Source of the DNA: Trogon surrucura
Lineage: Eukaryota > Chordata > Aves > Trogoniformes > Trogonidae
Reading direction: 5' to 3'
Length of the DNA: 64,000 nt
NCBI GenBank assembly: GCA_020746105.1
Contig: CM036618.1
Coordinates: 7,572,501 to 7,636,500, forward strand
Below, piece by piece: positions 42,314-56,905 of the stretch. A program made the translations under genes and the position numbers. Position 1 is the first letter of the stretch. Each line of letters begins with the position of its first letter. The notes under the pieces are model-generated. The model saw only the letters and a list, made by a program, of their open reading frames with translations, made no database searches and was not told the DNA's origin.

Positions 42314-42928
42314 TCTCCTTGAAGTGCTCAGAGGTTTTTTTCTTTACCTTCCCCCTCCCTCTCCCCTTGCCTCTGAAGTTACATTTATCTTGGAGTTGTC
42401 TCTGTTAAGTCATTTTCAGCATCTCTTCCAAGTCCCCATGTGGCCTTTTTCAGTGTGTCAGAGCTATGTGTCTTCTCATGCTTGAGGGTTTTATTCCACT
42501 GTGGTATATCAGGTTCACCTGACTTATGAAGTGGCTACTGTAATTTAAAGAATAGTTCAAAGGTTGGCACAGGACATGTAACGTCATGTGAAGATGTTGG
42601 TCAGTATTCAGCGTGTGCCCTTTGCAGCTGTGAACCCTTGTATGGGTACCTCTGTCATCTCAGAAGGAAGGGGACCATGTGCAGTTCTCAGCGTGGATGT
42701 CGAGGGTTAGGGCTGGGCTGGCCACTGAATGCTGAGAAATGCTCTCTAACCCCTGTCTCTCCCATAAAGGGAACGGAAACGGAATAAGGCAGAGACGCTT
42801 AATGGCTTGGAAAAGAAAACTACAACAGCTTTAAGGAAACACTAATAGTGCTAATAAGGAAATAATGAAAATAATGAACTATATACAAACGTGCTATTGA
42901 ATCCAGCTCCCTGCCCTGGTATTAGTCT

Positions 42929-42990
42929 CTGCTGATCACTGAATTACTGAAGCTGGAAAAGACCTCCAAGATTATGACGTCCAGCTCTGA
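42929..42990 (-). mobile_element. Very degraded CR1-like 3' end
   Basis: GAAGCTGGAAAAGACCTCCA and AGATTATGACGTCCAG resemble the reversed end of an old CR1. Only about 60 bases are recognisable. Confidence 0.45.
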
Positions 42991-45193
42991 CGCTGCAGAG
43001 CAAGCGGCACTGGGGCAGGCTCAGCAGCAGGGGGGAGCTGGATACAGGAGCTCGATTTGGGAACCTGAGATTGGGGTCAGAGGCAGAGGAACAGATGGAG
43101 TCCTCCTTGGACACCAGCCGTTGAAAGAGGAAGAGCAAGAGAGTGCTTAACCCCTGCGATCCCTCAGCTTTGTACTGAATATGATATATATGGAATAGAA
43201 TACTCTTGCTGGTCACCTGTCCTGTCTGTTCCTCACCAGAGGTGCAACCATTTACTTCCTTGTGACCCCTTTTACTTCCCAGCACCCCCAGCGTGGAACA
43301 CAAGAGCCAGCAGTGGCCTTGGTCACTATAGGAAAAAGTATAAGCAAGAGCCTTTCTGCATTCCAGTCCCTGGCAGTAACTATATCAGGCATTATCACTG
43401 CTAGTAGCAGGCACTGTCTGAAAAACATGCTGTTAATGCAGCCTCTCAGTAGGGACTGAGCTGGAAATTTTGTAAAATCACTGAACAGAACTGGTTCTGT
43501 TTACCTCAAACGAGGACAGCAGAGAACACAATAGCTTTGCACCCAAATTTGCTGCAGTATGTTTAAAAAAACCCCTCTGTTTCCCACTACTCCTCAGGAC
43601 CACACCTAATGCAACTGGTATTTTTTGTTTGTTTGCTTTGTTGTTAACAGTGAAGTTTTATTAATGAAACATTGGAATATTTTGATAGCACCTGAAGGTT
43701 AAGAAAACTCAGCCTAGCACATTCTTTCACATGAGCACACGTGTGTGTGTGGAACCGCAGCCCATTGCAATTGTGAATTTATAGGTGGTCTCAGATGAGG
43801 AGGCTTCTCATGTTATACCCACCTCCAAAATTCCAGGAAATTCAGCAAAAGCCTTGCTCAGGTAATAGCACTGTGAAAGGAATATATTTCATCTGCAGTT
43901 TGCTGAGAAATGTAACTAAACCATCTATCAAAGGGTATTCTAAATATGGTGCCTGTTTTCAGAAGCTGGCAAACAGAGAGGTGTTTTACCCTTTATTTTA
44001 TGATCATCGACCTATTTAAAAATCACCAGGGGGCTTACAGAAATGAGTTAGTGGTACAGGAGAAGGATGAACACTGAAGTTTTATTTTTAATTCCCCAAA
44101 ATTAAACTGACCAGGGACATTTAATGAATAAATATTTTTTGAGAGGTGATAGCTGTAGCTGTCCTCTATGGGTTGTGAGTTGGTATTTCTTTAAATGCCG
44201 TGGGCTGATGGCCCAGTTCTAATTACAGCTAGAGGGAGGGAGAAGGGGGAAAAAAATCACTCGGGTTGGAATTCCTCTAGTCTCCCAAATTATCAGTGTA
44301 GCAACAGCTTAATAATGCCAGTGATAAATGAGTCAGACCCCTTGATGTGCAGAATCTTGTTTTGGAGCTGTTCCACCCTGCCTGCCAAAGTGGTCAGACT
44401 TGAAAATCCCAACCACTCTTCTTTACAAGGTGTCACAATTAGTGAGACAACCCATTTTTATTTTTATTTCTTTTTCCACAGATATGACCAAGCATAGAAA
44501 CATGTCAGAGTTCCTTGGCCAGGCAGGTAAAATGGAGTTTTCTTGGGTCAAGGTTGCCACCAAAACAAGTTCTTGGACAAAACATTAATCTACCTCAAAC
44601 ACCTCAAGTTTTACGTTGCCTTTCCAGAGCCAGGCAATTTCTCTTCTCTTTTTCTATCTAGCACAGGCATCTCCTTCACAACTGGCAAATGAAAAGAGAA
44701 GAAGATGCTGAAAGAGCTGAGTCTTGGCAGGCTCTTAACAAGAGCCAAGGGCTGCCCTGTAAAACTTGCTTGCAGTAGCTGCTCGCCATCCCGTCTACTG
44801 TCCCTGGCCCCAGGAAGAGCACAATGTGGCTCTGGGTTTGGCTTGCTGGTTTGGCTTGCTGAGAAGCATCACGATGCCCTGTGGTCAGTCTGCTTGGCTC
44901 TAGGTGTTAATGGTATATGGTGGTAGACAAGGAGGGTGCATAGGGTAGTGGCCCTCCTAGTGTTAAATTTCATCTCACGGTATGGAGGAGAACACAGTTT
45001 TGGGCGTGAAGCTCTCTTTCACCTCTGGCCCCACAGTGAAGATGCACCTAAAATCTCTGGTGGGTGTGCTCCTGGAGAGAGCCCTGCCTCCTTTTCTGGC
45101 TCCAGTTTCAGTGTTTCTGTTTAGGCTAATAACACATATTTTAGCATATGTTTTTAGCCTATCTGTGAATGTGATGGGGTGAAAATTATAAAA
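42991..45193. other. Intergenic, no gene recognised
   Basis: About 2.2 kb. It contains a short GTGTGTGTGTG run near 43741 and a tandem TTTGGCTTGCTGG-type duplication near 44828-44855. No conserved coding frame or splice-linked exon was seen. Confidence 0.5.
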
Positions 45194-45343
45194 CCAACAG
45201 TATCCCTGGAAACATTCAAGGTCAGGATGAATGGGGCTCTGAGCAGCCTGATCTAGTTGAAGATGTCCCTGCTGTCTGCAGCAGTTGGACTAGATGACCT
45301 TTAAATGTCCCTTCCATCCCGAAGCATTCTATGATTTCCACCT
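45194..45343 (+). mobile_element. Short CR1 3' end
   Basis: A plus-oriented copy, AGTATCCCTGGAAACATTCA to CATTCTATGATTT, about 150 bases. Confidence 0.88.
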
Positions 45344-47585
45344 CCCTGACCCCCAGATCAAGTGTTCCATTTGTGCCCTGTAGGCAAAGTGATGCTGATG
45401 ACCTAGTTTGCCATTTCTAACATATTCTGCGCTATAAGCCAGACTTTTTTTGATTTTATTCTGTCAAGGGGGACATAATCAATATCAAATGCCACTGGAG
45501 TTGTGTATAATTTTAACTTTTCTGTTATCTTTTGATGTAATCATATCTTTCTATGGTTTTGCTCTGAACATTGTAGTTAGAGGTGTTTTTCTGGAATGGC
45601 TTCCACCTGGGCATAACAGAACAACCTTTCTAATGGTGTCAAGTTTGTAAAGTTGTTTACACAGAGTCTCAGTTTCAGGTAGAATTTGGTTGGACACCGT
45701 GTTCCTTCAGGCCCATCAGGTTCTCATTGTAACTGAAACCCAGCCCGCCTTCAGTGACACCTTGAGGCTAGCTCGAGCTTTGGGAAAAGGTGCATGCCTC
45801 TTCTGATCTTAACAAAAATATTTCATTTGTCACTAATTACTGCAGCCACGTGCTAAGGTCATTTTTTTCACAACTGGAAAAAGTCATCTTAGGACAATTT
45901 GTTTACTTCACTGCCACCAGTGAATGGAACTTCACTTTTATTTGCTCAGTGGTGCTGAACTTGAAAAGCCCAGTGCTCTCCTGCTTGCTTAAGCATCAGT
46001 ATTTAATTATTGCTCTTCAACCCACATGAAAGATGTGCATGAACCCTTTGGGTACTTTTGTCTCAGGTTGAGACAAGTAATAAATCATCCGTTTGGGTTA
46101 TTTGAAGATTAGGTATTGAACAATGGATTGATTGAGAACACCATTCCGACTGTCGGGGACTGCAAGGCAGGTTTTATAACTTGCTTCTTACTGATACTGC
46201 AGCATATCTGGTCAGGGAACAAGGAGATTATTACAATTACTGGGCTATTGAAAGATCAAGCTATATTTAGCTTGAATTTGTCCGGCTTCAGATACTCTTC
46301 CTTAAGAAGAACAAGCTAGTAGTATATTGAGTATATTGAGAAGCAGTGAGTTTTCCTTTCTCTAGTGTGGCTAAATCAGGCTTTCAATAAACACCAGGTT
46401 TTTCTTTCCATTGCAGCATTGTCATGAGTATCTAAATGTGAATTCCTAGTACTATAGGTGGCCACCCACAGGCTGAGCTCTCTGCTTTGGTTGGCTCTTT
46501 GATGGCAATCATAAGAAAAAAGAAGGTGGGGTAAATTACATCAGCACACTTACATCAGTGCCAACCTTGTTATTAAACCCTGCTACTTATTATTAGTATC
46601 TTTGGCCCCCATCCTTGCACTTAAGAGTGTTTTTCTTCCAGAAATACTCCTTTGATGTCAGTAGTTAGTCCTGACATCTTGTGTTACGAGGGAGCAGAAC
46701 TGGACTTAGGGCACCGCTCGCTTGATTAAATCACGTCAGATCCCTCACACTGGTGTGTGTCTCTGAGCCATCACTATTTCTATGGCAAACGGTTCATTTG
46801 TTTTTCCTGGGCAATGATCATTATTCAAGCAATCGTTTCTGTCGTGGTGTAGCTGCGAATCTCCCACATTACTGGGGTGGTTGGCTTGGGAGCTCTGGGA
46901 CAGCCTGGATTTCTTGCTTAGCCTCTGTGCTATTACACAGCGTTATCGTAATCTCTTGCTCTCTGCAGAGAGACCCAGGTATTCATCTTGCCAGCTGGAG
47001 AAGGACAGCAGAAATCCTCCTGTTATCCCTTGCACTGAGAGCGTAGGCATTGCTGAGCGTAGCAGGAATAGGGCAGTAGAATAGAGGATTTTGATCTTTT
47101 TATCAATAAGCTGTAAAGCTGCTAAAGTATAATGTGTGTCAGGATGTGCCAGAAAGATCTGTTGAAGACAAGAGTTGAAGGCTCACTTTGAAGTGTGCTG
47201 ATTAGCAGTAAAATTCTCACTGACTTTAGAACGGACTGACAAGCTGTAAGTGTCTTGAAAATGTCTGCTTTTGGGAAAAGGTTCACTGGTACAATTTTTT
47301 AAACTTTTTTAGTCCAGAAGAAATTATTGTGGTTAATCAGAGCCTTCTCAAACCACATTTCAATCTTTTGGGCAAGATAGGTAGATTGACCTGTCCTTTT
47401 CCTTCCAGAAGATAAGCTTTCTAATTGAATTTGTGTTGATTTCCATTTTTGCTGGTTGACAAAAGAATTAATTTAGTATACAAATGCATCCTTCAGGCTA
47501 CAAGCTGTGTTAAACTAATAGGAATTTGTGTCTTCTTTCTGTAAAGAATGTGTGTGAAAACCTACAAGAAAAAAGGAGAGTTGAC
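45344..47585. other. Intergenic, no gene recognised
   Basis: About 2.2 kb without recognised repeats. A 10-bp tandem duplication (TATATTGAG) lies near 46323-46343. Confidence 0.5.
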
Positions 47586-47707
47586 ATTCAAAACCTGGCT
47601 GGATGTATTCCTGTGTGATCTACTGTAGGTGATCCTGCTCTGACAGGGGAGTTGGACTAGACGATCTTCCGAGGTCCCTTCCAACCCTGAACATTCTGTG
47701 ATTTTGT
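47586..47707 (+). mobile_element. Short CR1 3' end
   Basis: A plus-oriented copy, CAAAACCTGGCTGGATGTAT (ORF2 end) to CATTCTGTGATTTTGTG, about 120 bases. Confidence 0.9.
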
Positions 47708-50700
47708 GGCACAAAATTTCTGGTTACTGAGACTTAACCTGCAAAAAGAGGAATGAAATTCGTAAAAATTAGTGGCTGACGTAAAATAGATACAAGACAA
47801 CTCAATCACAGTGTTGGCAAAGAGAAAAAGCTACAAATTTTGGGGGTTTTTTTGCTAGATCATGGTAGACTTTTAGCTTCAGCAACCAGCCCTTGGAAAT
47901 CCAGTCGGGACCTTCTGTGATAGTCAGACTGTAGCTGGACACAGGGTTTTTTGCCCATCAAGTTGCTTCAAGAGAGCAAGTGCTGCTGTGCAGCTCCCTG
48001 TTGGGTCGCGCAAACCAACCTCGTGTCAGATGATTCCTCTTGAGTTGATCAACTCTGTCTTGCACCAAGACTCATTTCACAGTGAGGCCCCCAGAGACCG
48101 CGATGGTGCAAAGATGCGGGAGCACGCTGTGGGGCACAGGTGGGAAATCCATTCGGTGGTAAGTACCATGGAGACCTTTGCATGGGGCAGCTTTGTTCCA
48201 AGGTATCTGGGATGACTCCGGGCTTAGTGTGTGGTGATGGGAGATAGGAGATGCCTGAAACTGAAGGCAAATGCTGATGCAGAAGGTGACGAGATGTCCA
48301 AAGATCGCTCTCCTGGGTAATCTGGAGCTCTGCAGTTGTTTATCTGTAGCAGAAGGCAGCCCTTGTGTAGGATGCTTTACCATGGAGGGTTTATGAGGAA
48401 TAAGCACGCAAACTCGGCTGCTCCTGATGTACATGACTTTTTTTTTATAGAGGAATGCTTCTCTTTTTGCTGGTCACATTCCTAAATTACATGAATTCTA
48501 GAGCTGTATAACAGCTGATGTGTTTCTTATCACTTGAGCTACGACAAGATTGTTAAAAATAAACATGCTTTGTGGAAATAGAACTTGGAGCTGGAGGGGA
48601 GAAAAGAGATGGGCTTAAGTGAGAAACACTGTCATTGTTTCCAGTTTTTCTATGAATACTAGTTTGCAGACAGGTGAAAAATATATGAAGGAAAGCTGTG
48701 TCAGTCAAATGAGTATGACTTTCAGTGCAAAATATAATTGTTCTGATGGAAGTCATCTCTCTCCAGAGACCAGCTGAACTCCTGTCAGTCAGTCCTAATT
48801 TCCACCAGTGTGCAAATTCTTTTGAGGAACCTTGAGAAGTAAAGGAAATGTAAGCCTCAATCTGCTTTTCTAAAGTCAGTGTGGATACTTGGCACTAAGG
48901 CTGGCATCCTCTGTGGTGAAGACACGTAACTGAATGCTGGATGTATTGGATGTGGGCGCCAGCCCCAAAGCAAAAATGGTCACAGGCAGAGCTGCTGAAA
49001 ACTCTTTGGAGAAAATAAAAAAGATATATTTGCCACGGGGAAAGACTGATACTGGTTTGCAAGCCCAGTCCTGCTGTGTAGCCCCCTGGTCAATTGTTTG
49101 GAAAGAAGTCAAGATATGTTACTGGTTGTGTGTTGGTCACATCAGGTGGAGTGTAATGAGGACTGGGACAATCCACAGTTCATATTAAACCCTTTCAGAA
49201 TCTTAATGCTTTAATTAAATGAATCATTTCTGTAGCAAGGCATTAATAGTTTCAAATGTGCGTCTATCTAAATGTTTTTTTACAGGCACTTACATTGGAT
49301 TGTATTATTTGATTGTGTTCAAAAAATCCATACCTGCTATTCATATTAGTGAAAGTTGTCAATAACTTGATTTTCGTAAAAGTTGACTAGCTCAATCATT
49401 TATGTGGATGATTACTTATGACATTAGGACTATAAAATTGGTTTTTATTTCTTAAAAGTCTCCACATTGGTAGCTGTATTCCCTGACCTTGGCAAAATGG
49501 GGTAACACAAACATGATCTAAGTATCAAATATGAATATTGAGAATATGACCTACTATTTTGTGCTATGATTGCACAGAGCTCACCACGCTGGAGTCCTGG
49601 ACCATGACTCTAGGTATTACATGATGCCACAGAATAAGTGAGTAGTAATAATAATAATGCTAATACTATTTTTAATAAGTAATTATATAAGTCATAATAA
49701 TAAAGCCAAACCAAAGGCTAACTCTTGACTAATTTTTTTGTGCATGTTTCTGAAATTACACTCTGAAAGGTGTTGGTCACAGGGAAGTGCAGTATGTACC
49801 TGTTAAACAAAAGTCATTGGCCCATGCAGTTCTAAGTAGCAGCAATGAGATTTAGTAGCATAACATACCAGCACAGGCTGAAAAGCAGGTGATTAACAAT
49901 CACCAAAATTCTTAATTGTTAATTTTGCTGATAAGGGGAAAAGGGATCCTGCAGACATTGTCTAGAGTCATATATTTTTATGAAAGAAACCCTGTCTAAA
50001 ATGATATTATTATCAGTTGGTGAACTCTGGACTTGAACTCTAGTTAGACTGATATGGTTTGACCTAACTAAATCACAGTTTCCAGGAAATGAAAAACAAG
50101 TCTTGTGGCTCAGAGACAGATCTTGTGACAGCGTAAATAAAAGCAAATAGCATGAAACAATTTCTTGGGTTATTTCTTCAGGATAAACCCTTGATTTCCA
50201 CAATGTTTTATGATTAATTTCAGACCAGTTATTTTATTGGTGCAGTAAACCATGCAAACAAGTAATATAGAAAAAAATGTAATGGGCTTTGCTTGGTTCT
50301 CTCATTTGTACAACTGTGCAATCATCCCAAGAAGTAAATAAACCCTAAAAGTTTGAAGTAGCAAGTGGGGCACTTGTTGAAATTTTTCTTTGCCCTGGTC
50401 TAAAGAAGTCTGAACCTTCAATTGTTTTGCTCTCCTATTGAGACCACCCTGGCATTCGTTCAAACCAGTTTCTGTACAAATTAAAATTGAAGAAAGCTTC
50501 AGTGCAACAAGATTTGGATTTGGAAAATAATATTTGAGACAAATTCTATCTGAATTTCAACTTTCCTCTGTTTTTTTTTCCTGGACTATTCAGTGAACCT
50601 AAAGCCTTTCTTGCAGAATTGTTATTAGCGTAGTAATTTTTACATTGTTCAGGTTGTGTTGCTTCTCGGTTGAGAAGTAATTGAAAGACACTGATTCTAC

Positions 50701-51203
50701 CAATTTTGAGGAGGATTTTGCCCATGAAGGTATCCTGGGCAGGCTTGGTCCATCTGGACATTCACTTGTGAGCCAACGCGTCAGGGCAGCTCGAGGAACA
50801 ACTTTGCTGTCATCAAACTCTCTGAGTGCTGCTTCAAGTTTTTCTCGCCCAAAGGGTAAACCTAAATACAAAACTCTTAATGCTCTCTCAGGTTACATTC
50901 CTCTGTAGCATCTTTTGGATGAAATTTGTAATTCTGTTTTCCTCAAACAACACACATCCAAGTGCATCAACTTTAGTTTTTTTACTAAGATGTTGTAAAG
51001 ATAGAAAGTGGTAGATTTTGTGGATGAGATATTTCTTTGGTTTCATCACCAGACTTAAAGGTTTGTGGATGTATGTGCATGTATCAAAATACATTATACA
51101 GCCTTTCTATGTGCAGGAAAAAATAGATCTGTTCATGCAAATCAATAGGGGCTACGCATGGAATACATTGTTTTGTTTGTTAACATCTTCATAGGGCTTT
51201 TGT
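47708..51203. other. Intergenic, no gene recognised
   Basis: About 3.5 kb, AT-rich in its second half, with an AAT-type microsatellite near 49645-49700. Short frames occur on both strands, but none resembles a known domain. Confidence 0.5.
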
Positions 51204-51250
51204 TAACATAGAATCGTAGAATGCGTTGGGTTGGAAGGTACCTTTAGGAC
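51204..51250 (-). mobile_element. CR1 tail remnant
   Basis: ACATAGAATCGTAGAATGCG then TTGGGTTGGAAGGTACCTTT, the reversed CR1 tail. Only about 45 bases remain, either an extremely truncated insertion or a remnant. Confidence 0.8.
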
Positions 51251-53956
51251 TTTGGATATTTAGAACTCTCAAAAATAAAGCACCAAACCAATGAAGTGAA
51301 GTATCTCTGATAAAATTAAAATTTACCAATTTGTAGCCAGCAGCAAAGACGTGATATCTGTTGGAGCATTCATGGCCAGGGCTCAAGAGTAATGTGGTTC
51401 TTTGTTGCCTGCACTTGTCTAAGAGAAAGGATGAGGGAAAACATAAATTCATTTCCTTACTCTAATATTTTATCTTTAGATAAATATCTTTAGTAGCTTT
51501 TCAGGGAGGTTGAGGTGAAGGCAATAATTTTTCCCTAAAGGTTGACTGAAGGATTTTAAAAACTGAAACCATGTGGAAGAATAAAAATATGGAAACAATA
51601 TGAAAAAAAAACAAAAAAAAACCAAACCAAAACTCAAAAAGCCAAACCAAAACATTTTGCTTACAAAGAAATCACAACCTTTGGTTAAGAAACCTCAATG
51701 TTTTACAGGTTTGCTTTTTTGTTAACGACAAAAGAAAACAATTTTCTGGGGGGAAGAGAAGGATCCTTAGCCCTCTTTGAAACAGTCCAGCAAAAGTATT
51801 GATAGCAATTTTATTCTGAGGAAAAGTTAGTGAAAACAATTCTTGTTTCCTTTGACATTGTTGAGTTTGGGATGAGAATCCAACTCTGAATCCTCATTCA
51901 ACACTTGCTGTGTCTGTGGTGTGAAGGCAGTCATGGCTTTTCTTGCCTTTTTACTTGCTGCTTTTACCACTGAGGGAACTTTCTGATGGATTTTCAGATG
52001 GGCTTTTTATTTTTTTCTTTCTTGATTATGCGTTTGTGCTCCATAAGACATTAACAACCACCCCTGAAACATCTTTTCCTGCTAACTTGTGAGCTGAGCA
52101 TCTTTGGAAATGGCCAGTTTGATTCTCCATCGCTCTGAGAGCACCTTGTTCACCTGGTGTGGAGCCAGAGGCGAGCCAAGGGCAGAGCGAGCATCCGCAC
52201 CGTAAGGGCACGGCGCCTGATTAAAAGTTTGGGCTCCTGGCTTGGCCTTGATAAAAGCGGTTTTTAAAAGTCAAAGTCATCTTGCTCAGCACGTTCACAC
52301 TTTCTTTTTTCCTGACCAGACAGCTGCTGAAGGTGCAAGTATAATGGAATCTGTCATTTTAATGTCAGAGTTTTTCCCTCTCTTTCATCGGTGTTAGCAC
52401 AGACCCACGGGGAGCTGGCAGTGTGAGCTCTGAGTCTCCATCCTGCGAAGTACCTCATTTATCAACCAGACTCATCTGCACGAAGAAAATCCAAAAGGTA
52501 ATTTTTTTTTTTAAAGTCAAAAAATCGCCTTTAAAGAGATAATACATGCAAATACCCAAAATTTCCCTCTTCATTGACCGGATCTTAAACCAAAATGGTA
52601 GTTTTTTTATCCCTGGGACCATGGCGTAAATCTGAATATTTTCTTCAGATATTAATAGTTCTGGAGAGGTATTAGAGATTGACATAATCTCAGATCTTAT
52701 CCAGGTTATTCACATCAGTCACATAACCACATAAATCTGTTAAGAAAAATGCAAGGAATGTGTATTGTCCCCAGTAAAACAATTCTTTATCTCACCAAGC
52801 CCAAATCTGCACGGGGACAGTGTAGTGGAAAATGCACATAAGATTGTTAAATACAACCCATTTTCAATAATCTATTGAAATCATCTCTTTGTCTGTCTAC
52901 ATGCAGGGTAATAGTCCATATTCATTGCTAAACATCTCCTACACTACTTCAGTATACCAAGAATAACACTAACAAGCAGCATCTCCTTGTTCAGGATCCG
53001 TAGAGATGATTTAGTGGCATCTACAGGTCTTCTCGCCTTTACCGTTGGGCACAGAAAACTTGTCTTGGTGAGCCAAAAAGGTGCAACCAGTCAACGTTAA
53101 GCCACTTAAAGCCGCATGAAGCACCTTAAAATGGTTCATTTATTTCACAGTGTTTATCAAGGAACTGGTGTTTTGGAAAAAGGCAACAAAGCCCAGCTGA
53201 GCTGGGAAGTTTGCAGGATTTACAGGCTTGTCATCTTAAAACTGAATGCTGGACCTTACATAAATATCAGCCCAGATGATAATTTTCAATTTCATATGTA
53301 GCATGATACTGCTGGTATGAAACATGTTGTAAATTCAGCCATGTTTTACTGGCAACTTCCAGAAACTTCTGATATCTGCTGTTGGGAAAAAAAATTCACC
53401 CAGCCTTCAACCTACACCTTGCCATCCTCTCCCTGGGGCTCTCACATTTAGGTGGCTGCATTTTCCCAAAAGAGAAGTTTGAAGGAAATAGAGAAATTTG
53501 CAGGTGGTGGCATTTGCAGCTGAGAGCTTTCCTCTGCTTTTGGCAGGGGCTCTTCTGGCCTTTTGTCAGCCGTATGACTGATGGTGCAGCACTGTACAAG
53601 CAAAATGCAATTACCCTGGGAAAAAACAAACAAACAAACAAAAACCAAAACACAAAACATTCTGTCTTGTCCTACTGCAGAGATGAGCTTGGTAATGCTC
53701 CAGTGCATTTTTCTCCCATGGGCAGCTGTGTGCACTGTGTATATCTGCTGGTACCACGGGTATGGGCTGGGTGATGGCCTGGGAGAAGGAAGAGGAAGGA
53801 AGTCCTGGATCATCTGCACAAGGAGCTATATGGCCAGTACATATGGATTTGTTAATTTTTTTGACATGAATCTTCTCTCTGCCCAGAGAGTATTTGGTGA
53901 ATTTATCCGTATGGTTTTGCCACAGATTGCAGATATAACATGAGCAACTAATGTCA
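51251..53956. other. Intergenic with A-rich simple repeats
   Basis: A-rich low-complexity sequence at about 51601-51652 and a (CAAA)n run at about 53625-53645. A 130-codon plus-strand frame at 53382-53774 has no domain signature and runs through the simple repeat. Confidence 0.55.
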
Positions 53957-54226
53957 CCAATGACAGGACAAGGGGCAATGGGTACAAGCTGGAACACAGG
54001 AGGTTCCACAAAAATATTAGAAAAAACTTTTTCACTGTGAGGGTGACAGAGCCCTGGCACAGGCTGCCCAGGGAGGTTGTGGAGTCTCCTTCTCTGCAGA
54101 CATTCAAAACCCACCTGGACGCGTTCCTGTGTCACCTACTGTAGGTGATCCTGCTCTGGCAGGGGGGCTGGACTAGATGATCTTTTGAGGTCCCTTCCAA
54201 CCCCTGACATTCTGTGATTCTGTGAT
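53957..54226 (+). mobile_element. CR1 LINE 3' fragment
   Basis: A plus-oriented copy from CAATGACAGGACAAGGGGCA through the ORF2 C-terminus (frame broken) to CTGTGATTCTGTGAT, about 270 bases. Confidence 0.92.
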
Positions 54227-56799
54227 CTCCAGCTCTGCTTCCTGCATTACAGGCAGTTATGAGCAGATGTTTTAGAAGGCCGTTTACCCTCCTCACTCCA
54301 TTTTTAACCTCGGCACCTGTATTTGCTCCAGACCTTTCCCATCTGGAGTAACAGATAACAATTTGGTACCCATCTGGCTGAAGGTTTAACTCAAATTTAG
54401 TCAAAGTGTGTCTAACCTAAAAAAAAAAAAAAAAAAGCCCAACACAAACTTTTTAATTATCTCCCAAATTTCCTCTCCTCCACGCTTGACACATTCTTCT
54501 CGTTTTCTTAATATGAAGATGTGATTTTGCTGATGTGCCTCTGGCAGTAAATATACTCTCATAAAATCACCATGTCTTAATTACTTTCCAAGATTTTCTG
54601 TGCTATTCGGGGTTTTATGAAATCCCCTTTCACTGGGACTGTCTGTTGTGGTATGACATGTAATCATGTATTAGGGAAAAAATGTCTGAAGGGATTCCTC
54701 AGGGAGAATAATGGAAACATCTTTTTGTCTTGGCAAGTCGGTGGATGATTTCCCTTTTGCCTGTGTAAAATTGTTGCACCAGTGAAACATTTCATGCTGT
54801 TGGTATTGCACAGCCGTGTCACTTGTGCTAGGATATATTAGAAAAATATATTTGCTTTCATTTGAAATAGAAGGTGAAGTGACTTTTTGCTATTATCATC
54901 ATATTTCTCTTTAGGGGAAAATGTCAGTGTGACTTGATTAAATTAACATTCCTGAGGCAATATTTCTGACTGTGAACTCTTCTCAGAAAAATCACCCATA
55001 TGTACTAATCATCTTGAACTTTAACATAAATTGGGCATTCACTAATTTTGCTGGCAAATTATTAATTAAAATTATGTTTAGCAAAACTTGGAAAAGACAA
55101 TCACGAAGATATAGACAAGTATCTCCTTAATATTCTCTATGATGACTTGTGAACAGAAGTCTTGAAAACTTAGAAATATTATAGCTAGATTTTAGGACTT
55201 ATATTTAAGGGAAAGGGAGCCCCGTTACTTGCTCTTTTTGTGTCCTATGGCCTGTGCTAACACCCAAAGGAGGTGTCGGATGTTCCTCCCCATGAGCTGC
55301 ATTTGATTGCTCTTGCACCACAGGTCTGGGCACTAGAGTGCCACAGGCTGTTTTATTGGCTCCCCAAAGTTGGCAGCTGAGGCCAAGAACCGAAGGGATG
55401 TGTAGAGTAAGTTATAATGTTCTTTACAATGCTGTTCCATCTCTTCTATTTTCCAAAATGTGGCAGCTCAGTTGCCCAAGAGCTAAAAAGCATTAATGCT
55501 CCTACTGAATTCAAGATAGGAAATTTGCTCTTACAGAGAAAGTCTCAATATCCTTTTCCCCTCCCTTACAGCTGATCCTGCTACCAACATTCTGCGTGGG
55601 ATGTGCTTGGCTTTCTCCTTGGCCACATTGCTTTACATCCCTCCTCCGAACCACAGAGTTCCCATTCACCATCTCTGCTTCTCAGGAGTGAAGGGAAATA
55701 CTCTGCCTGCTGAATGCTTCACTCACACCTCTGTTTGTGCCTCTGTTTCCAGAAGTACTTTCCATAGTATCTCTACACTTCACTTTTGCTATAAGAACTC
55801 GGAAAAAGAAATCTTGCTAGGTAGAAGTGGAAAACCATTCTTGTTCCTAAAAAGAATTGCCATCATGCTGTTCCAGTCACTTGGATTTGCACTTCCCATT
55901 TGTGGTGCGTTTGAACTAATCACATAATAATATAATAACTAATAATGAGGGAATTAAGTTGTGGTTTCTTTCTTTGTCACTCCAAACATGAATGACAAAA
56001 CACTTTTTCCAAGGGAACAGCTGAATGATCGTGAAAATATGCATCACCACACCAGCTCCATCAGCATATTTGTGTGCAGATATGTAGTGTGTATCTAATT
56101 TATGCTTATACTCTTGAAATAATCTAAGCGAGTTCAGCAGTGGCTGGTTAGTATATGATTCCCCTTGACATGATATGACTCAGTAATTTTTTCTTTTTAA
56201 AAAAAAAAATCTTTACTTCATTAGGAAGATGCTAGCCATGTACCTCAAGGGATGGGCCTCAAAGTTATGAAAATTCCAACTAGTGTTTCAGTAATTATCT
56301 TTTTCGTTCCATGCCTTCCAGAGAATGTTGTATTGAAATATGTTTACAGTTCCAAAGAATTTATTTGGTAAAGCATTTTCTGTTTCTTTATAACTTTATT
56401 TCCAAGTTTCAATTTGTGTTATAAGGTCCATCCCTCTGACTGGGATCTCCCAGTTCCCCAGCAGAGATCCTAACATCCTTGTGTCACCATTTAGAAGGAG
56501 AAGCTGTGAACAACAAGGGATTTAAAATAAGTAAAGAGACCTCTTCTGACCACTTGGGATGGTTAAGATGAAGGCTTATCAACCATCATGGGTTTGCATG
56601 CTTTCAAATCTTTTATTCCTTTAGGAAGAAAGTATTTTTAGAGGGTAACACTTCATGTTACACATTTTAACTGGAACTTTACTCAATTGCTAAGTGGGAC
56701 ACTGGACTTTTGTAGTGTGAAGACTGTAAAGTGAATCCACGAAGTAGAGGGCTCTCTTATTTATACAGAAGTTTTCTCTGGCAGTATACCTACTGCCTC
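54227..56799. other. Intergenic, no gene recognised
   Basis: About 2.6 kb, AT-rich, with a poly-A run at about 54419-54436. The 108-codon plus-strand frame at 55601-55927 has no recognisable domain. Confidence 0.5.
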
Positions 56800-56905
56800 T
56801 GGTAGTTTACCTACTCTAGGTGATCCTGCTCTGGCAGGGGGCTTGGACTACATGACCTTTGGAGGTCCCTTCCAGCCCCTAACATTGTGTGATTCTGTGA
56901 TCGTG
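56800..56905 (+). mobile_element. Short CR1 3' end
   Basis: A plus-oriented copy, TACTCTAGGTGATCCTGCTC to TGTGATTCTGTGATCG, about 105 bases. Confidence 0.88.

Noticed and set aside
53382-53774. 130-codon plus-strand frame
   Set aside because: It runs through a (CAAA)n simple repeat, has no domain, and overlaps equally long frames on the other strand.
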